From the NCBI RefSeq assembly GCF_904846075.1, contig NZ_CAJGZH010000002.1, forward strand, positions 248,001 through 312,000: a stretch of 64,000 nucleotides of DNA, given 5' to 3'. Of this stretch, positions 47,376 to 56,791 are shown piece by piece (position 1 is the first letter of the stretch; the number at the start of each line of letters is the position of its first letter). Made by a program: the position numbers and the translations under genes. Under the pieces are notes generated by a model. It was not told the origin of the DNA. It was given only the letters and a program-made list of their open reading frames with translations, and did no database searches. The stretch comes from Psychrobacter glacincola (GTDB lineage Bacteria; Pseudomonadota; Gammaproteobacteria; Pseudomonadales; Moraxellaceae).

Positions 47376-48314
47376 TTAGCTTTCATTATGTACTACTTTA
47401 TTAGCGATTCCAAAAGGAATATGAACTGATGGCAATACACCAGATGATTTCAAATGTGTCATCTGGTCGTCAAAAAAGATATGAGGCTTTAATATCTCAA
47501 GAACCTTTGATTTGTCTACTCCGCCCATAAAAAAAGCTTCATTTGCAAGAATACCCCATTCACGCATTGTGTTAATTGCACGTTTATGTGAAGGTGCGTT
47601 TCTTGCAGTGACGATAGAGACTCTTACCATTGGTTCATAATTAGGGTTTTCAAGCTTATAATCATTTTCAAGTTTTTGAATATGAGAAATACGGTCAATA
47701 AAATTCTTTAGTGGTCCTGGATTATGAGCTATATCAACCTTAGTAGACTCATGGAGGTGAAACTCATCAAGGTTTTTATTTTCTTTATAAACACTTTCAG
47801 ATTCATCGTCGATTATCACGCCATCAAAATCGAATGCTATTCTCAATTGCGTATCTTCAATATTATCAGAAATATCTCCATGTAAAATCTGACCTGCTGG
47901 GTAACCTGCCTCTATTGCTTGTTTAACGTCTCCCTCATTAGCAGATAAAAATAATTCAATATCAAAGGCTGGAATATATTCGTGTGCTGATCGACCTTGC
48001 AAAAAAACCGCACGAGTAATAGAAAGGTTATAATGTTCAATTGAGTTAATAACCCTGAGGCCGGTGTCAGGATCATTGCGTGATAATAAAATAACTTCTA
48101 CTAACGGATCTTTAAGCAGCTCATTTAGCTTCAATAGTCTCCTGATAAAAGGGTAGGCGACCCCAGTATTAAGAGCATCATCTTGATTCTTTCTCTGATA
48201 TTCTCTATAGGCTTGCTCGCCTTCTGTCCTGAATATACTATCTGATTCTTTAAGATCAAATAATGCGCTTGATGAAATACCGATAACTAGTTTTTCTGTA
48301 AGATCGTAAGCCAT
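47376..48314 (-). CDS. Cytosolic 5'-nucleotidase (cN-I type)
   Basis: This 312-residue protein matches the 5'-nucleotidase (cN-I, Pfam 5-nucleotidase) family. Its segments are LVIGISSSALFDLKESD, GVAYPFIRRLLKLNELL, VEVILLSRNDPDTGLRV and the HAD-like acidic IAFDFDGVIIDDESE. HIFFDDQMTHLK closes the phosphatase core. The family dephosphorylates nucleoside monophosphates. It starts after a strong AAGGAGA site, 14 bp behind prpF, implying one transcript with prpF despite an unrelated role. Confidence 0.85.
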   Translation of the reverse strand: MAYDLTEKLVIGISSSALFDLKESDSIFRTEGEQAYREYQRKNQDDALNTGVAYPFIRRLLKLNELLKDPLVEVILLSRNDPDTGLRVINSIEHYNLSITRAVFLQGRSAHEYIPAFDIELFLSANEGDVKQAIEAGYPAGQILHGDISDNIEDTQLRIAFDFDGVIIDDESESVYKENKNLDEFHLHESTKVDIAHNPGPLKNFIDRISHIQKLENDYKLENPNYEPMVRVSIVTARNAPSHKRAINTMREWGILANEAFFMGGVDKSKVLEILKPHIFFDDQMTHLKSSGVLPSVHIPFGIANKVVHNES

Positions 48315-48328
48315 TTAAGTCTCCTTAA

Positions 48329-49570
48329 CTAAAAAGCATCCGCTGGTACAAACACTTCACCAACCATAATACGGCGTGCCGAGCGGCTCATCGAGACTTT
48401 TTTGGCTTGCCAGCGTCCATCGACTTGCTCGGTTTTTCCACCTACAAGTAAGGTTCCTGAAGGGTGACCAAAACGCACCTCGGTCAGCTCGCCTGCACCT
48501 GCTGCTTCATTGACCAATGTCCCTTGCGTGGTCGCTGCGGCGGCAATAGCGACCGCTGCTGTGCCCATCATCGCATGATGCAATTGACCCATACTCATCG
48601 CCCGTACGACCAGATCAATATCATTGGCATGAACGGCTTTGCCACTTGAAGCGGTATAGCTTTGTGCAGGGGCAACCCAAGCAATTTTAGGAATATGTTG
48701 ACTGGTTTGCGCTTCACTGACGTCTTTAAATAGCCCCATCGCCACGCCGCCCTTTGCGCGAATCATCTCAAGCTTGGCAAGTAGCTCACCATCGCCATTG
48801 ATGTCGCCTTGCAACTCAGTACCGGTAAAGCCCAAATCTTCTGCTCTCATAAAGATGGTTGGGATACCAGCACTAATAAAAGTTGCCTTGACGCTATCAG
48901 TATTTAGACTACAGTCAGAGACATCAAAATCATCGACCAAGTTGCCAGTGGGGAACATGTCACTTGATGAATCAACGGGATCAATAAATTCGATTTTGAC
49001 TTCGGCGGCTGGGAAGGTGACGCCGTCTAGTTCAAAATCGCCGATTTCTTGTACTTGCACTTTTCCTTGCTCATCAGTATAAACAGGTACATGAGCGATA
49101 ATCGTTTTACCGATATTTTCTTGCCAAATACGTACTTCGCAAATGACGTTATCCGTACTTTCATTAATACTATTAGCCACTTTATCGGCATCGACCAAAC
49201 CCATATTAATGGCACAAGCACCTACCGCAGCGGTTAAATTGCCACAGTTACCAGCCCAATCAATCATTGGTTTGGCGATATTGACTTGTCCAAACAGATA
49301 GTTCACATCGTGGTCTGAGCTAGAAGACTCAGATAAGATTACCGTTTTTGAGGTGCTAGAGCTGCCATTGCCTAGACCATCTATTTGCTTGCCATAAGGG
49401 TCAGGGCTACCGATGACACGTAGCAGAAACTTATCGCGCGACTCGCCAGCAACTTGGCAACGCTTTGGTAAATCAGATAGTTTAAAGAATGTACCTTTTG
49501 AGGTGCCGCCACGCATATAGGTGGCGGGGACAGATAGTTGTGGGGCAAAAGCAGGGTTTGGTCGGGTCAT
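48329..49570 (-). CDS. prpF: 2-methylaconitate cis-trans isomerase PrpF
   Basis: PrpF isomerises 2-methyl-trans-aconitate made by AcnD, so that aconitase can complete the methylcitrate cycle. The 413-residue length is close to the family norm. The opening is VPATYMRGGTSKGTFFKLSDLP, followed by QIDGLGNGSSSTSKTVIL and WAGNCGNLTAAVGACAI with the active-site region. AMSMGQLHHAMMGT and RFGHPSGTL are near the end. It lies downstream of acnD with one Sel1 gene between them. Confidence 0.95.
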   Translation of the reverse strand: MTRPNPAFAPQLSVPATYMRGGTSKGTFFKLSDLPKRCQVAGESRDKFLLRVIGSPDPYGKQIDGLGNGSSSTSKTVILSESSSSDHDVNYLFGQVNIAKPMIDWAGNCGNLTAAVGACAINMGLVDADKVANSINESTDNVICEVRIWQENIGKTIIAHVPVYTDEQGKVQVQEIGDFELDGVTFPAAEVKIEFIDPVDSSSDMFPTGNLVDDFDVSDCSLNTDSVKATFISAGIPTIFMRAEDLGFTGTELQGDINGDGELLAKLEMIRAKGGVAMGLFKDVSEAQTSQHIPKIAWVAPAQSYTASSGKAVHANDIDLVVRAMSMGQLHHAMMGTAAVAIAAAATTQGTLVNEAAGAGELTEVRFGHPSGTLLVGGKTEQVDGRWQAKKVSMSRSARRIMVGEVFVPADAF

Positions 49571-49583
49571 TTTTTTATTCCTA

Positions 49584-50261
49584 TTATTTTAGTACGATAT
49601 ATTCATCACCGTTTTGAATGACCATTGTTAATGATTCAATAGATTGCGGCGACAACATATTTAAAGACTCACTGGTTTCTTCAGAGCTTTGTGCAGCTGC
49701 TTGTTGCAGCCAATAACGTGCTTTTTCTTCATTTTTTCGAACACCCCATCCGTTTAAATAGGCTGCTGCTAAAAAGTTCTGTGCCTGCAGATCGCCTTCT
49801 TTTGAGGCAATAGACAAAAGCTTAGCAGCTTTAGTCAAATCTTGCTTGGTACCCCGTCCTTTTATATACATAAGGGCTAAAGTTGTCACGGCATGAATAA
49901 ATCCACTTTCAGCGGACAAACTGTACCAGTAACACGCTGCTACTAAGTCTTGACCGACACCATCACCAGTATGAAATTTAAGCGCCAAGAGATACTGCGA
50001 AACTGGGTCGCCTTCATCAATGCCAGGTCTCAAATCGGACTTAGCCATTTCAAGTTGTTCCCGTCGAATTTGTATAATACTATCAACGGATTCTTGTATA
50101 TCGCGGCCGGTACGTACATTAGAAACCCAACAACCAATAATAATAGCAATAACGACAATGGAAATAGAGACGTCTACCATTGATAAATCAGTGAGACTAC
50201 TACAACCGCTAAGATTCAATACAGAAATCAAAATAATAAAAGTTCTATTGATGTTTTTCAT
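49584..50261 (-). CDS. Sel1-repeat lipoprotein
   Basis: This 225-residue protein starts at the ATG at 50261 (MKNINRTFIIL); a TTG nine codons upstream is also in frame. The signal ends in the lipobox SVLNLSGC. A second hydrophobic helix (SIVVIAIIIGCWV) follows. The C-terminal half has about three Sel1-type helical repeats: AACYWYSLSAESGFIHAVTTLALMY, AAKLLSIASKEGDLQAQNFLAAAY and ARYWLQQAA. Such repeats mediate protein contacts. The partner is unknown. It lies between acnD and prpF, 14 bp before prpF. Confidence 0.75.
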   Translation of the reverse strand: MKNINRTFIILISVLNLSGCSSLTDLSMVDVSISIVVIAIIIGCWVSNVRTGRDIQESVDSIIQIRREQLEMAKSDLRPGIDEGDPVSQYLLALKFHTGDGVGQDLVAACYWYSLSAESGFIHAVTTLALMYIKGRGTKQDLTKAAKLLSIASKEGDLQAQNFLAAAYLNGWGVRKNEEKARYWLQQAAAQSSEETSESLNMLSPQSIESLTMVIQNGDEYIVLK

Positions 50262-50416
50262 GCCACTTCTTATGATAAAAAATGACAATTATACTAAATA
50301 GAAAAACAAATGTTTATTTTTTAAGAAAATTCATTTAAATAAAGTACGATAAGTAATGTATTTAATGGATAGAAGCCTAATAAGACTAAAGAGTATCAGA
50401 ATCTATTGTGAGACTA

Positions 50417-50456
50417 CTAAAAAAGCCAATGCCATATAAATATAACATTGGCTTTT
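50417..50456 (-). terminator. Rho-independent terminator after acnD
   Basis: On the reverse strand AAAAGCCAATG pairs with CATTGGCTTTT across a 14-base AT loop, followed by a T run. It lies about 45 bp after the acnD stop, so the Sel1 gene and prpF need their own promoter. Confidence 0.82.
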
Positions 50457-50498
50457 GTCACGTGTACGGCAGCTATCGCTGTTGTTTATTCGTTTCTA

Positions 50499-53156
50499 TT
50501 AAACGATATCTAACGTGCCATCGATAAACTCTTTAGCAAAGCGCTGGAGCATACCGCCAGCGTTATACATTTTAACTTCATCAGCGGTATCTAAGCGGCA
50601 TTTCACTGAGGCTTTATCGACAGTACCATCTGTTCGGTTAATGACCAATGTCATCTCACCGCCGGCAGACACTTCGCCTTCGATATCAAATACTTCAGTA
50701 CCATCGATATTAAGCGTATTACGATTGACACCTTCTTTAAACTGCAAGGGTAGCGCGCCCATACCGACCAAGTTTTGACGATGGATACGCTCAAAATCTT
50801 CAGCAACCACTACTTCAACGCCTGCTAAACGCACACCTTTAGCAGCCCAATCACGGCTTGAGCCTTGACCATAGCCGTCGCCGGCGATGATGATAAGCGG
50901 TTGCTCTCGATTCATATAGGTCTCGATTGCTTCCCACATACGCATGACTTGACCTTCAGGCTCTACTCTAGCAAGCGAACCTTGTATTACTTCACCTTTC
51001 TCGTCACGTACCATCTCATTCAATAGCTTAGGATTGGCAAAGGTAGCACGCTGCGCCGTTAAGTGATCGCCACGATGGGTTGCGTAAGAGTTATAGTCTT
51101 CTGCTGGCAGACCCATGGTATCAAGGTACTCGCCAGCAGCTGAGTCACCCAAAATCGCATTAGACGGTGATAAATGGTCAGTAGTGATGTTATCACCCAA
51201 TACCGCTAATGGACGCATGCCTTTTAGCTTATTCATCGCTGCCATTTTGCCTTCCCAATACGGCGGACGGCGGATATAAGTCGTCTGTTCACGCCAGTTA
51301 TAGAGCGGACTTAATGCTTTACCCGTGTCTTTTTTGGCTTCGTCAAACATCGGAATATAAACAGCGTTAAATTGTTCAGGCTTCACGGCTTTGGCAACGA
51401 TGGCATCCACTTCGTCATCATCAAACCAAATGTCTTTTAAATAAACGTCATTGCCGTTTTGATCTTTACCTAATGAATCTTTTTCGATATCAAAGCGAAT
51501 ATTACCGGCTATAGCATAGGCAATCACCAATGGTGGCGACGCTAAAAACGCTTGCTTGGCATACGGGTGGATACGACCATCAAAGTTACGGTTGCCTGAT
51601 AACACGGCGGTAGTGAACAAATCATTATCAATGATTTCTTTTTCGATATCTGGGTCAAGTGCGCCGCTCATACCATTACAAGTGGTACAAGCAAAGCCAA
51701 CCACATCAAAGCCGATTTCTTGCAATTCTGGCATCAAGCCGGCTTCTTCTAGGTACATTTTGACCGTTTTTGAGCCTGGTGCTAAAGATGATTTCACCCA
51801 AGGTTTCCGTAACAAGCCTTTAGCATTGGCGTTACGGGCGACGAGGCCTGCAGCGACCATGTTACGTGGGTTTGAGGTGTTGGTACAGCTGGTAATAGCC
51901 GCGATAATCACCGCACCATCTGGCATCATACCGTCTTTGGGTTCTGGTAATTTTTCATCAGCACCGTGGGCAATACCTTTTGCTACCAAATCGGTGGTTG
52001 ATACGCGAGCATGTGGACGTGAAGGGCCCGCCATGTTACGGACGACAGCTGACAAATCAAACTCTAGGACGCGGGCGTATTCGGCTTTTTCCATGCCGTC
52101 AGCCCATAGACCCACTTGCTTGGCATACTGCTCAACCAGTTTAATCTGATCTTCACTACGACCGGTTAGGCGTAGATAGTCGATGGTTTGTTCATCGATA
52201 TAGAACATCGCCGCGGTTGCGCCATATTCTGGCGTCATATTAGAGATGGAAGCACGGTCACCAACACTTAGCTGACGTGCACCTTCACCGAAGAATTCAA
52301 TATAAGTAGAGACCACGCCTGCATCACGTAAGAACTCAGTCATCGCAAGTACGAGATCCGTACCGGTAATGCCTTTTTGCAGTTTGCCGGTTAATTTAAC
52401 CCCAACGTAATCCGGTAGGCGCATATACGATGGATTGCCTAGCATGACGCTCTCAGCTTCAAGCCCGCCAACACCGATGGAGATAACACCTAAAGCATCA
52501 ACCATTGGCGTATGGCTATCGGTACCGACCAAGGTGTCAGCAAAAGCGACTTGTTCACCGGCTTTATTGTGCACGACCTGTACAACAGGCGACATTTTTT
52601 CTAGATTGATCTGATGCATGATGCCGTTACCCGGTGGCACGACGTTTACATTGTCAAAGGCATACTGACACCAGTTGATAAAGTGAAAACGGTCATCGTT
52701 ACGGCGCTCTTCAATAGCACGGTTTTTCTCAAAAGCGTTTTCTTCAAAGCCTGCATGCTCAACAGCTAGCGAGTGATCAACGATGAGCTGAGTCGGTACA
52801 ATAGGGTTTACTTTTGATGGGTCACCGCCTTGCTCAGCGATGGCATCACGTAGACCAGCCAAATCAACAAACGCCGTCTGACCCAAAATATCATGACAAA
52901 CCACGCGGGCAGGGTACCAAGGAAAATCTAAATCTTGTTTGCCTTCGATATGCTGCTTAAGCGCATCGGTTAACTCTTCTGGTGGGCAACGGCGTACTAG
53001 GTTCTCACACAGTACTTTTGAGCAGAATGGTAGCTTGTCATAAGCACCAGCTTCGATACTCTCGACAGCCTCACGGGTGTCAAAGTAATAAAGATCAGTA
53101 TCTGGAAGCTGTTTTTTGAATTGTTCGTTCATTGGTTGTACGAGGGCGTTGTCCAT
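50499..53156 (-). CDS. acnD: Fe/S-dependent 2-methylisocitrate dehydratase AcnD
   Basis: AcnD is the aconitase-family enzyme that dehydrates 2-methylcitrate to 2-methyl-trans-aconitate, working with PrpF. At 885 residues it has the expected length. Cluster ligands are C424 in TSCTNTSNPRNM and C490/C493 in ACTTCNGMSGALD. The N-terminal DLDFPWYPARVVCHDILGQTA and C-terminal AGDGYGQGSSRDWAAKG are typical. The start at 53156 has AAAGGTGA before it, although homologues align from the Met at residue 9. The adjacent prpF supports AcnD over AcnA. Confidence 0.93.
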   Translation of the reverse strand: MDNALVQPMNEQFKKQLPDTDLYYFDTREAVESIEAGAYDKLPFCSKVLCENLVRRCPPEELTDALKQHIEGKQDLDFPWYPARVVCHDILGQTAFVDLAGLRDAIAEQGGDPSKVNPIVPTQLIVDHSLAVEHAGFEENAFEKNRAIEERRNDDRFHFINWCQYAFDNVNVVPPGNGIMHQINLEKMSPVVQVVHNKAGEQVAFADTLVGTDSHTPMVDALGVISIGVGGLEAESVMLGNPSYMRLPDYVGVKLTGKLQKGITGTDLVLAMTEFLRDAGVVSTYIEFFGEGARQLSVGDRASISNMTPEYGATAAMFYIDEQTIDYLRLTGRSEDQIKLVEQYAKQVGLWADGMEKAEYARVLEFDLSAVVRNMAGPSRPHARVSTTDLVAKGIAHGADEKLPEPKDGMMPDGAVIIAAITSCTNTSNPRNMVAAGLVARNANAKGLLRKPWVKSSLAPGSKTVKMYLEEAGLMPELQEIGFDVVGFACTTCNGMSGALDPDIEKEIIDNDLFTTAVLSGNRNFDGRIHPYAKQAFLASPPLVIAYAIAGNIRFDIEKDSLGKDQNGNDVYLKDIWFDDDEVDAIVAKAVKPEQFNAVYIPMFDEAKKDTGKALSPLYNWREQTTYIRRPPYWEGKMAAMNKLKGMRPLAVLGDNITTDHLSPSNAILGDSAAGEYLDTMGLPAEDYNSYATHRGDHLTAQRATFANPKLLNEMVRDEKGEVIQGSLARVEPEGQVMRMWEAIETYMNREQPLIIIAGDGYGQGSSRDWAAKGVRLAGVEVVVAEDFERIHRQNLVGMGALPLQFKEGVNRNTLNIDGTEVFDIEGEVSAGGEMTLVINRTDGTVDKASVKCRLDTADEVKMYNAGGMLQRFAKEFIDGTLDIV

Positions 53157-53475
53157 AAGTCACCTTTGGCTGTTGGCTAATTATAATAAATCGTTAAACG
53201 TCAATATTAGGTAAAAGTCATTCCTTTAGCAAAATCATCGTTCGTTATTATAGGCTTTGCTAAAGAAGCGATATTGAAAAGTAAAAAGACGTGGTTTATA
53301 TAAAGAAATGTTTATATGAAAAAGACAGCGTATGACGATTAAGCCCAAACAGACAATAAGGCTCAATCATCATATCGTTACCAGCCAGCACTATTGCTAG
53401 CTGATAGTAATTATTTGGCAAAAAGCACTGAACAATCATCATTCAAAACTGAATAACAGCTACTTAATAATAAGC
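53157..53475. other. Intergenic region prpC-acnD
   Basis: This 319-bp gap lies between two same-strand genes. It holds a 9-bp hairpin (53382-53403; CAGCTAGCA with TGCTGGCTG, one G-T pair) with no T run, so it is not a classical terminator. An acnD promoter probably lies nearer 53157-53300, but I see no recognisable operator. Confidence 0.4.
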
Positions 53476-54615
53476 TTAACGCGCATTCATATCTGGTACT
53501 GGACGCAATTCTTCGCCAGTGTACTCTGCGCTTGGGCGAATGATGCGGTTATTAGCACGTTGCTCAAATACGTGTGCCGCCCAGCCCGTTAGACGCGAGC
53601 AGACAAAGATTGGCGTGAACAGTTTGGTTGGGATACCCATGAAGTGATAGGCAGAAGCATGGAAAAAGTCGGCATTACAGAACAGTTTTTTCTCGCGCCA
53701 CATGACTTCTTCACAGCGCACTGATACTGGGTATAGCACCTCATCACCAACATCCGCTGCCAGTTTTTCAGCCCAGCCTTTAATCACCACGTTACGCGGA
53801 TCTGACTCGCTATAGATGGCATGACCAAAGCCCATAATTTTGTCTTTACGCGCCAGCATACCCATCATTTCTTCTTCGGCTTCATCAGGTGAGCTAAAGC
53901 CTTCAATCATATCCATTGCCGCCTCATTCGCGCCGCCATGAAGAGGGCCTCGCAATGAGCCAATCGCACCTGTTATACAAGAATGGATATCAGATAGCGT
54001 AGAGGCGCAAACGCGTGCCGTAAAGGTTGAAGCGTTAAACTCATGCTCTGCGTAGAGGATAAGCGAGACGTTCATCACTTTTGTGTGTAGCTCGTTTGGT
54101 TTCTCACCCTTTAACAGATGCAAGAAGTGACCGCCAATGGTCGCATCATCGGTTTCGGTTTCGATACGCACATTGTCATGGGTAAAACGATACCAGTAGT
54201 TGATGATAGAAGGGAATACCGCAAGCATGCGATCTGCTTGGTCGTTTTCTTCCTCAAAACTCATTTCGGTTTCTAAGTTACCCAGCATAGAGCAACCTGT
54301 ACGTAATACATCCATCGGATGCGATTCGGCAGGGATACGCTCAAGCACGTCTTTTAATGACTGTGGTAGACCGCGAAGGGTCTTTAGCTTGGCTTGATAA
54401 GCATCAAGCTCGGTTTGGTTTGGCAAGTTGCCGTATAGCAGCAAATAAGCCACTTCTTCAAATATGCATTTGTCTGCCAGTTCTGATACATCATAACCGC
54501 GATAGGTCAGACCTGATCCTGACTTGCCGACGGTAGATAGCGCGGTCTTGCCAGCTACTTGTCCGCGCAGACCTGCGCCTGACAATACTTTTGTTGATGG
54601 GTTTTGTGCTGCCAT
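53476..54615 (-). CDS. prpC: 2-methylcitrate synthase PrpC
   Basis: PrpC condenses propionyl-CoA with oxaloacetate. This citrate-synthase-fold protein has 379 residues, the shorter length of PrpC rather than GltA. Catalytic regions are visible: LHGGANEAAMDMIEGF with the first active-site His, GFGHAIYSESDPRN with the second, and DFFHASAYHFMGIP for the Asp region. AAAGGAA precedes the ATG. The 8-bp repeat array lies 45 bp upstream. Confidence 0.95.
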   Translation of the reverse strand: MAAQNPSTKVLSGAGLRGQVAGKTALSTVGKSGSGLTYRGYDVSELADKCIFEEVAYLLLYGNLPNQTELDAYQAKLKTLRGLPQSLKDVLERIPAESHPMDVLRTGCSMLGNLETEMSFEEENDQADRMLAVFPSIINYWYRFTHDNVRIETETDDATIGGHFLHLLKGEKPNELHTKVMNVSLILYAEHEFNASTFTARVCASTLSDIHSCITGAIGSLRGPLHGGANEAAMDMIEGFSSPDEAEEEMMGMLARKDKIMGFGHAIYSESDPRNVVIKGWAEKLAADVGDEVLYPVSVRCEEVMWREKKLFCNADFFHASAYHFMGIPTKLFTPIFVCSRLTGWAAHVFEQRANNRIIRPSAEYTGEELRPVPDMNAR

Positions 54616-54659
54616 GATGAAATTCCTTTTGTGGGTAGCTTTTTGGGTGAAAACCGGTG

Positions 54660-54754
54660 TTTCTAAGTTTCTAAGTTTCTAAGTTTCTAAGTTTCTAAGT
54701 TTCTAAGTTTCTAAGTTTCTAAGTTTCTAAGTTTCTAAGTTTCTAAGTTTCTAA
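54660..54754 (-). repeat. Octanucleotide tandem repeat upstream of prpC
   Basis: The plus strand carries about 11.9 perfect copies of TTTCTAAG (CTTAGAAA on the prpC strand) in 95 bp. The array lies between the prpC start (45 bp away) and the stop of the upstream lipoprotein gene. It is non-coding on the prpC transcript. Perfect copies imply recent expansion by slipped-strand mispairing. Changes of 8 bp would alter promoter or leader spacing. Confidence 0.97.
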
Positions 54755-54799
54755 TAATAAATTTGTCAGTTGATGACTGACTATAGCGCCAGTCAAGTA

Positions 54800-55453
54800 T
54801 TACGCAGGCTGTTCAGGCTGTGGACCATCTAAATCGACATTACAACGCTTGAATTCGGCTTCAATAGGAACGTTCAAGACTTCCATTGCGCTGCCTTCGC
54901 CTTCTGCATTATTGATTTTCATGTACTTGACACCCAGTGGTGATTCCATGAATGTCTGAATCTCAGTCATCTCCTCTGGAGTAGGGTCAGCCATTGGTGT
55001 TGCAATCTCTTCACCATTCATGACGCGCAGTTGCTCATTACCAAACGTAATCAGCTTTTTCCCTACCTCTGACGTATAAAAGTCATCCAACTCTTGTAAC
55101 TCTGCATCGGTAAACTGACTCTTATAGAAGCTATCGACTTCGGCTTTACCCAAGTCTTTGTCGCGTGATTCGAGACAGCTGACTTGCTCTGCACTGAGCG
55201 CACCACTATTGATAACTGGTGCGAACAATAGACTGTCGACGGTATCTAGCGTAATCGTCGTCATGACCAAGTCATCTTGAGTGGCAGGTGCAGGAGCCTG
55301 TTTGGTAGTATCAACTTCAGCAGTGCTTGCACCACTGGTCGTATCATCAGCGGTTTCTGGTGTTTTATCACAGCCCGTCATGAATAATAGCGCCGCAAGC
55401 GTGCTGCTCAGTAGTGACGTTTTAAGAGCAGTATTAGCAGTAAAAAATGGCAT
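54800..55453 (-). CDS. DUF2059-like lipoprotein
   Basis: This 217-residue protein starts best at the ATG at 55453 (MPFFTANTALKTSLL); the frame extends to 55504 without support. The signal ends in the lipobox LLFMTGC, followed by a Thr/Ala-rich linker. The core LDDFYTSEVGKKLITFGNEQLRVM and IQTFMESPLGVKYMKI fit the DUF2059 pattern, in which a short helix is followed by [ST]xxGxK. The function is unknown. It separates prpB from prpC. Confidence 0.68.
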   Translation of the reverse strand: MPFFTANTALKTSLLSSTLAALLFMTGCDKTPETADDTTSGASTAEVDTTKQAPAPATQDDLVMTTITLDTVDSLLFAPVINSGALSAEQVSCLESRDKDLGKAEVDSFYKSQFTDAELQELDDFYTSEVGKKLITFGNEQLRVMNGEEIATPMADPTPEEMTEIQTFMESPLGVKYMKINNAEGEGSAMEVLNVPIEAEFKRCNVDLDGPQPEQPA

Positions 55454-55546
55454 AAATAACCTAAAAGTAAATGAAGACGGATTTCGAAAAAATAACACAC
55501 TCAAAGGTGAGCTATCTTTTCAGTATTGCCAATGAAGAATGCCTAA

Positions 55547-56437
55547 CTACTTATTAGCAAATAGCTTGTCTAGCGTCTGCTCAAACTCATGATAATTTAA
55601 GAAATCATACAGCTCCATGCGGGTTTGCATGGTATCAACAACTTTTTCTTGGGTGCCATCAGTCAATAGATGCTGATAAACGTTTAATGCCGCTTTGTTC
55701 ATCGCACGGAATGCTGATAGCGGGTACAACACCATCTCTACACCCACGCTATACAGTTGATCAGTGGTGTAAAGGTCGGTCTGACCAAACTCTGTCATGT
55801 TGGCGAGTACTGGGATATCCAATACGTCAGTGAACTTACGATACATTTCGATATCGGTTAACGCCTCGGCAAAAATCATGTCTGCGCCTGCTTCTTGGAA
55901 GGCAACGGCGCGCTCGACAGCAGCGTCTAAGCCTTCTACCGATAGCGCATCTGTACGTGCCATGACCACAAAATCAGGATCCGTTTTGGCATCCAATGCC
56001 GCTTTTAAGCGATCAACCATTTCTGAAATACTGACGATTTCTTTATTTGGGCGATGACCACAGCGCTTTTGCGCCACTTGGTCTTCGATATGTACCGCTG
56101 CCACGCCCGCTTTTTCCATTTTTCTGATGGTCTGGGCGATGTTAAACGCACCACCAAAACCAGTGTCGATATCGACTAATAACGGCGTATCAACTGCGTC
56201 AGTGATACGGCGTGCATCTTCTAGCACATTATCAAGGCTAGTCATACCCAAATCAGGAAGACCAAATGAGGCATTTGCCACACCAGCACCAGAGAGATAT
56301 AACGCTTGGTGACCGACTTGGGTTGCCATCATTGCAGTATAGGCATTGATAGCACCTGCAATTTGTAGTGGCTGGTTGTTATCATTTTTTTGAGTGAGGG
56401 CACTGCGAAAGCGTGCGCCAGCAGATGATAGAGTCAT
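55547..56437 (-). CDS. prpB: 2-methylisocitrate lyase PrpB
   Basis: PrpB cleaves 2-methylisocitrate to pyruvate and succinate. I start at the ATG at 56437 ([14 protein letters not shown], 296 residues) because AAGGA lies 8 bases upstream; the frame continues to 56494. The family loop is [11 protein letters not shown] with the catalytic cysteine, and [16 protein letters not shown] and HIEDQVA hold metal-binding acidic residues. It is the first prp gene in the direction of transcription. Confidence 0.94.
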   Translation of the reverse strand: MTLSSAGARFRSALTQKNDNNQPLQIAGAINAYTAMMATQVGHQALYLSGAGVANASFGLPDLGMTSLDNVLEDARRITDAVDTPLLVDIDTGFGGAFNIAQTIRKMEKAGVAAVHIEDQVAQKRCGHRPNKEIVSISEMVDRLKAALDAKTDPDFVVMARTDALSVEGLDAAVERAVAFQEAGADMIFAEALTDIEMYRKFTDVLDIPVLANMTEFGQTDLYTTDQLYSVGVEMVLYPLSAFRAMNKAALNVYQHLLTDGTQEKVVDTMQTRMELYDFLNYHEFEQTLDKLFANK

Positions 56438-56504
56438 GTGAGTGTCCTTGCATAGAGAGATAGTATTATCGTTATTGTGTTCGATTATACTCAATAATCA
56501 GTGA

Positions 56505-56526
56505 GTGCAAAGCATTGTTTGAGCAC
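56505..56526. promoter_or_regulatory. Imperfect dyad upstream of prpB
   Basis: GTGCAAA-N6-TTTG-A-GCAC forms an imperfect inverted repeat about 70 bp before the prpB ATG, followed upstream by an AT-rich tract. The position suits an operator. No regulator is named by the sequence, and no prpR-type gene lies in the window. Confidence 0.25.
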
Positions 56527-56725
56527 AATAATTTAAATAATTTAAATAAATATTTTATTAAAATTAATATTATTCACCATATGAATAGCATTATCTATAA
56601 AGTAATGGTTTGCTTAAGCTATTATTCATATTGCTGAATTTGCAAAGACACGTATAGCCCATGATTTACATTTATTTACAATAGCGGTTGCGCTTATTTT
56701 TATCGATTCATGGTTTTAGCTTACC

Positions 56726-56760
56726 AAAAAGCCCTAATAGCTAAGCTAAAAGGGCTTTTA
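56726..56760 (-). terminator. Rho-independent terminator after the NRAMP gene
   Basis: On the reverse strand GCCCTTTTAGC pairs with GCTATTAGGGC around TTA, followed by TTTTT. It lies about 32 bp after the stop codon of the transporter gene. Confidence 0.82.
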
Positions 56761-56791
56761 TGATATAAATAGATATTTTTAAAACCGATAC

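Noticed and set aside
51556..52149. 197-codon forward frame opposite acnD
   Set aside because: It lies entirely inside acnD on the opposite strand; the conserved aconitase coding explains it.
53382..53403. Hairpin after prpC as a terminator
   Set aside because: The stem is sound but no T run follows on the prpC strand, so it is recorded only as a hairpin in the gap.
54660..54754. Possible replication-origin iterons or CRISPR in the 8-bp array
   Set aside because: The units are too short and have no spacers, and no Rep, DnaA box cluster or cas gene is near. A simple sequence repeat is the plain reading.
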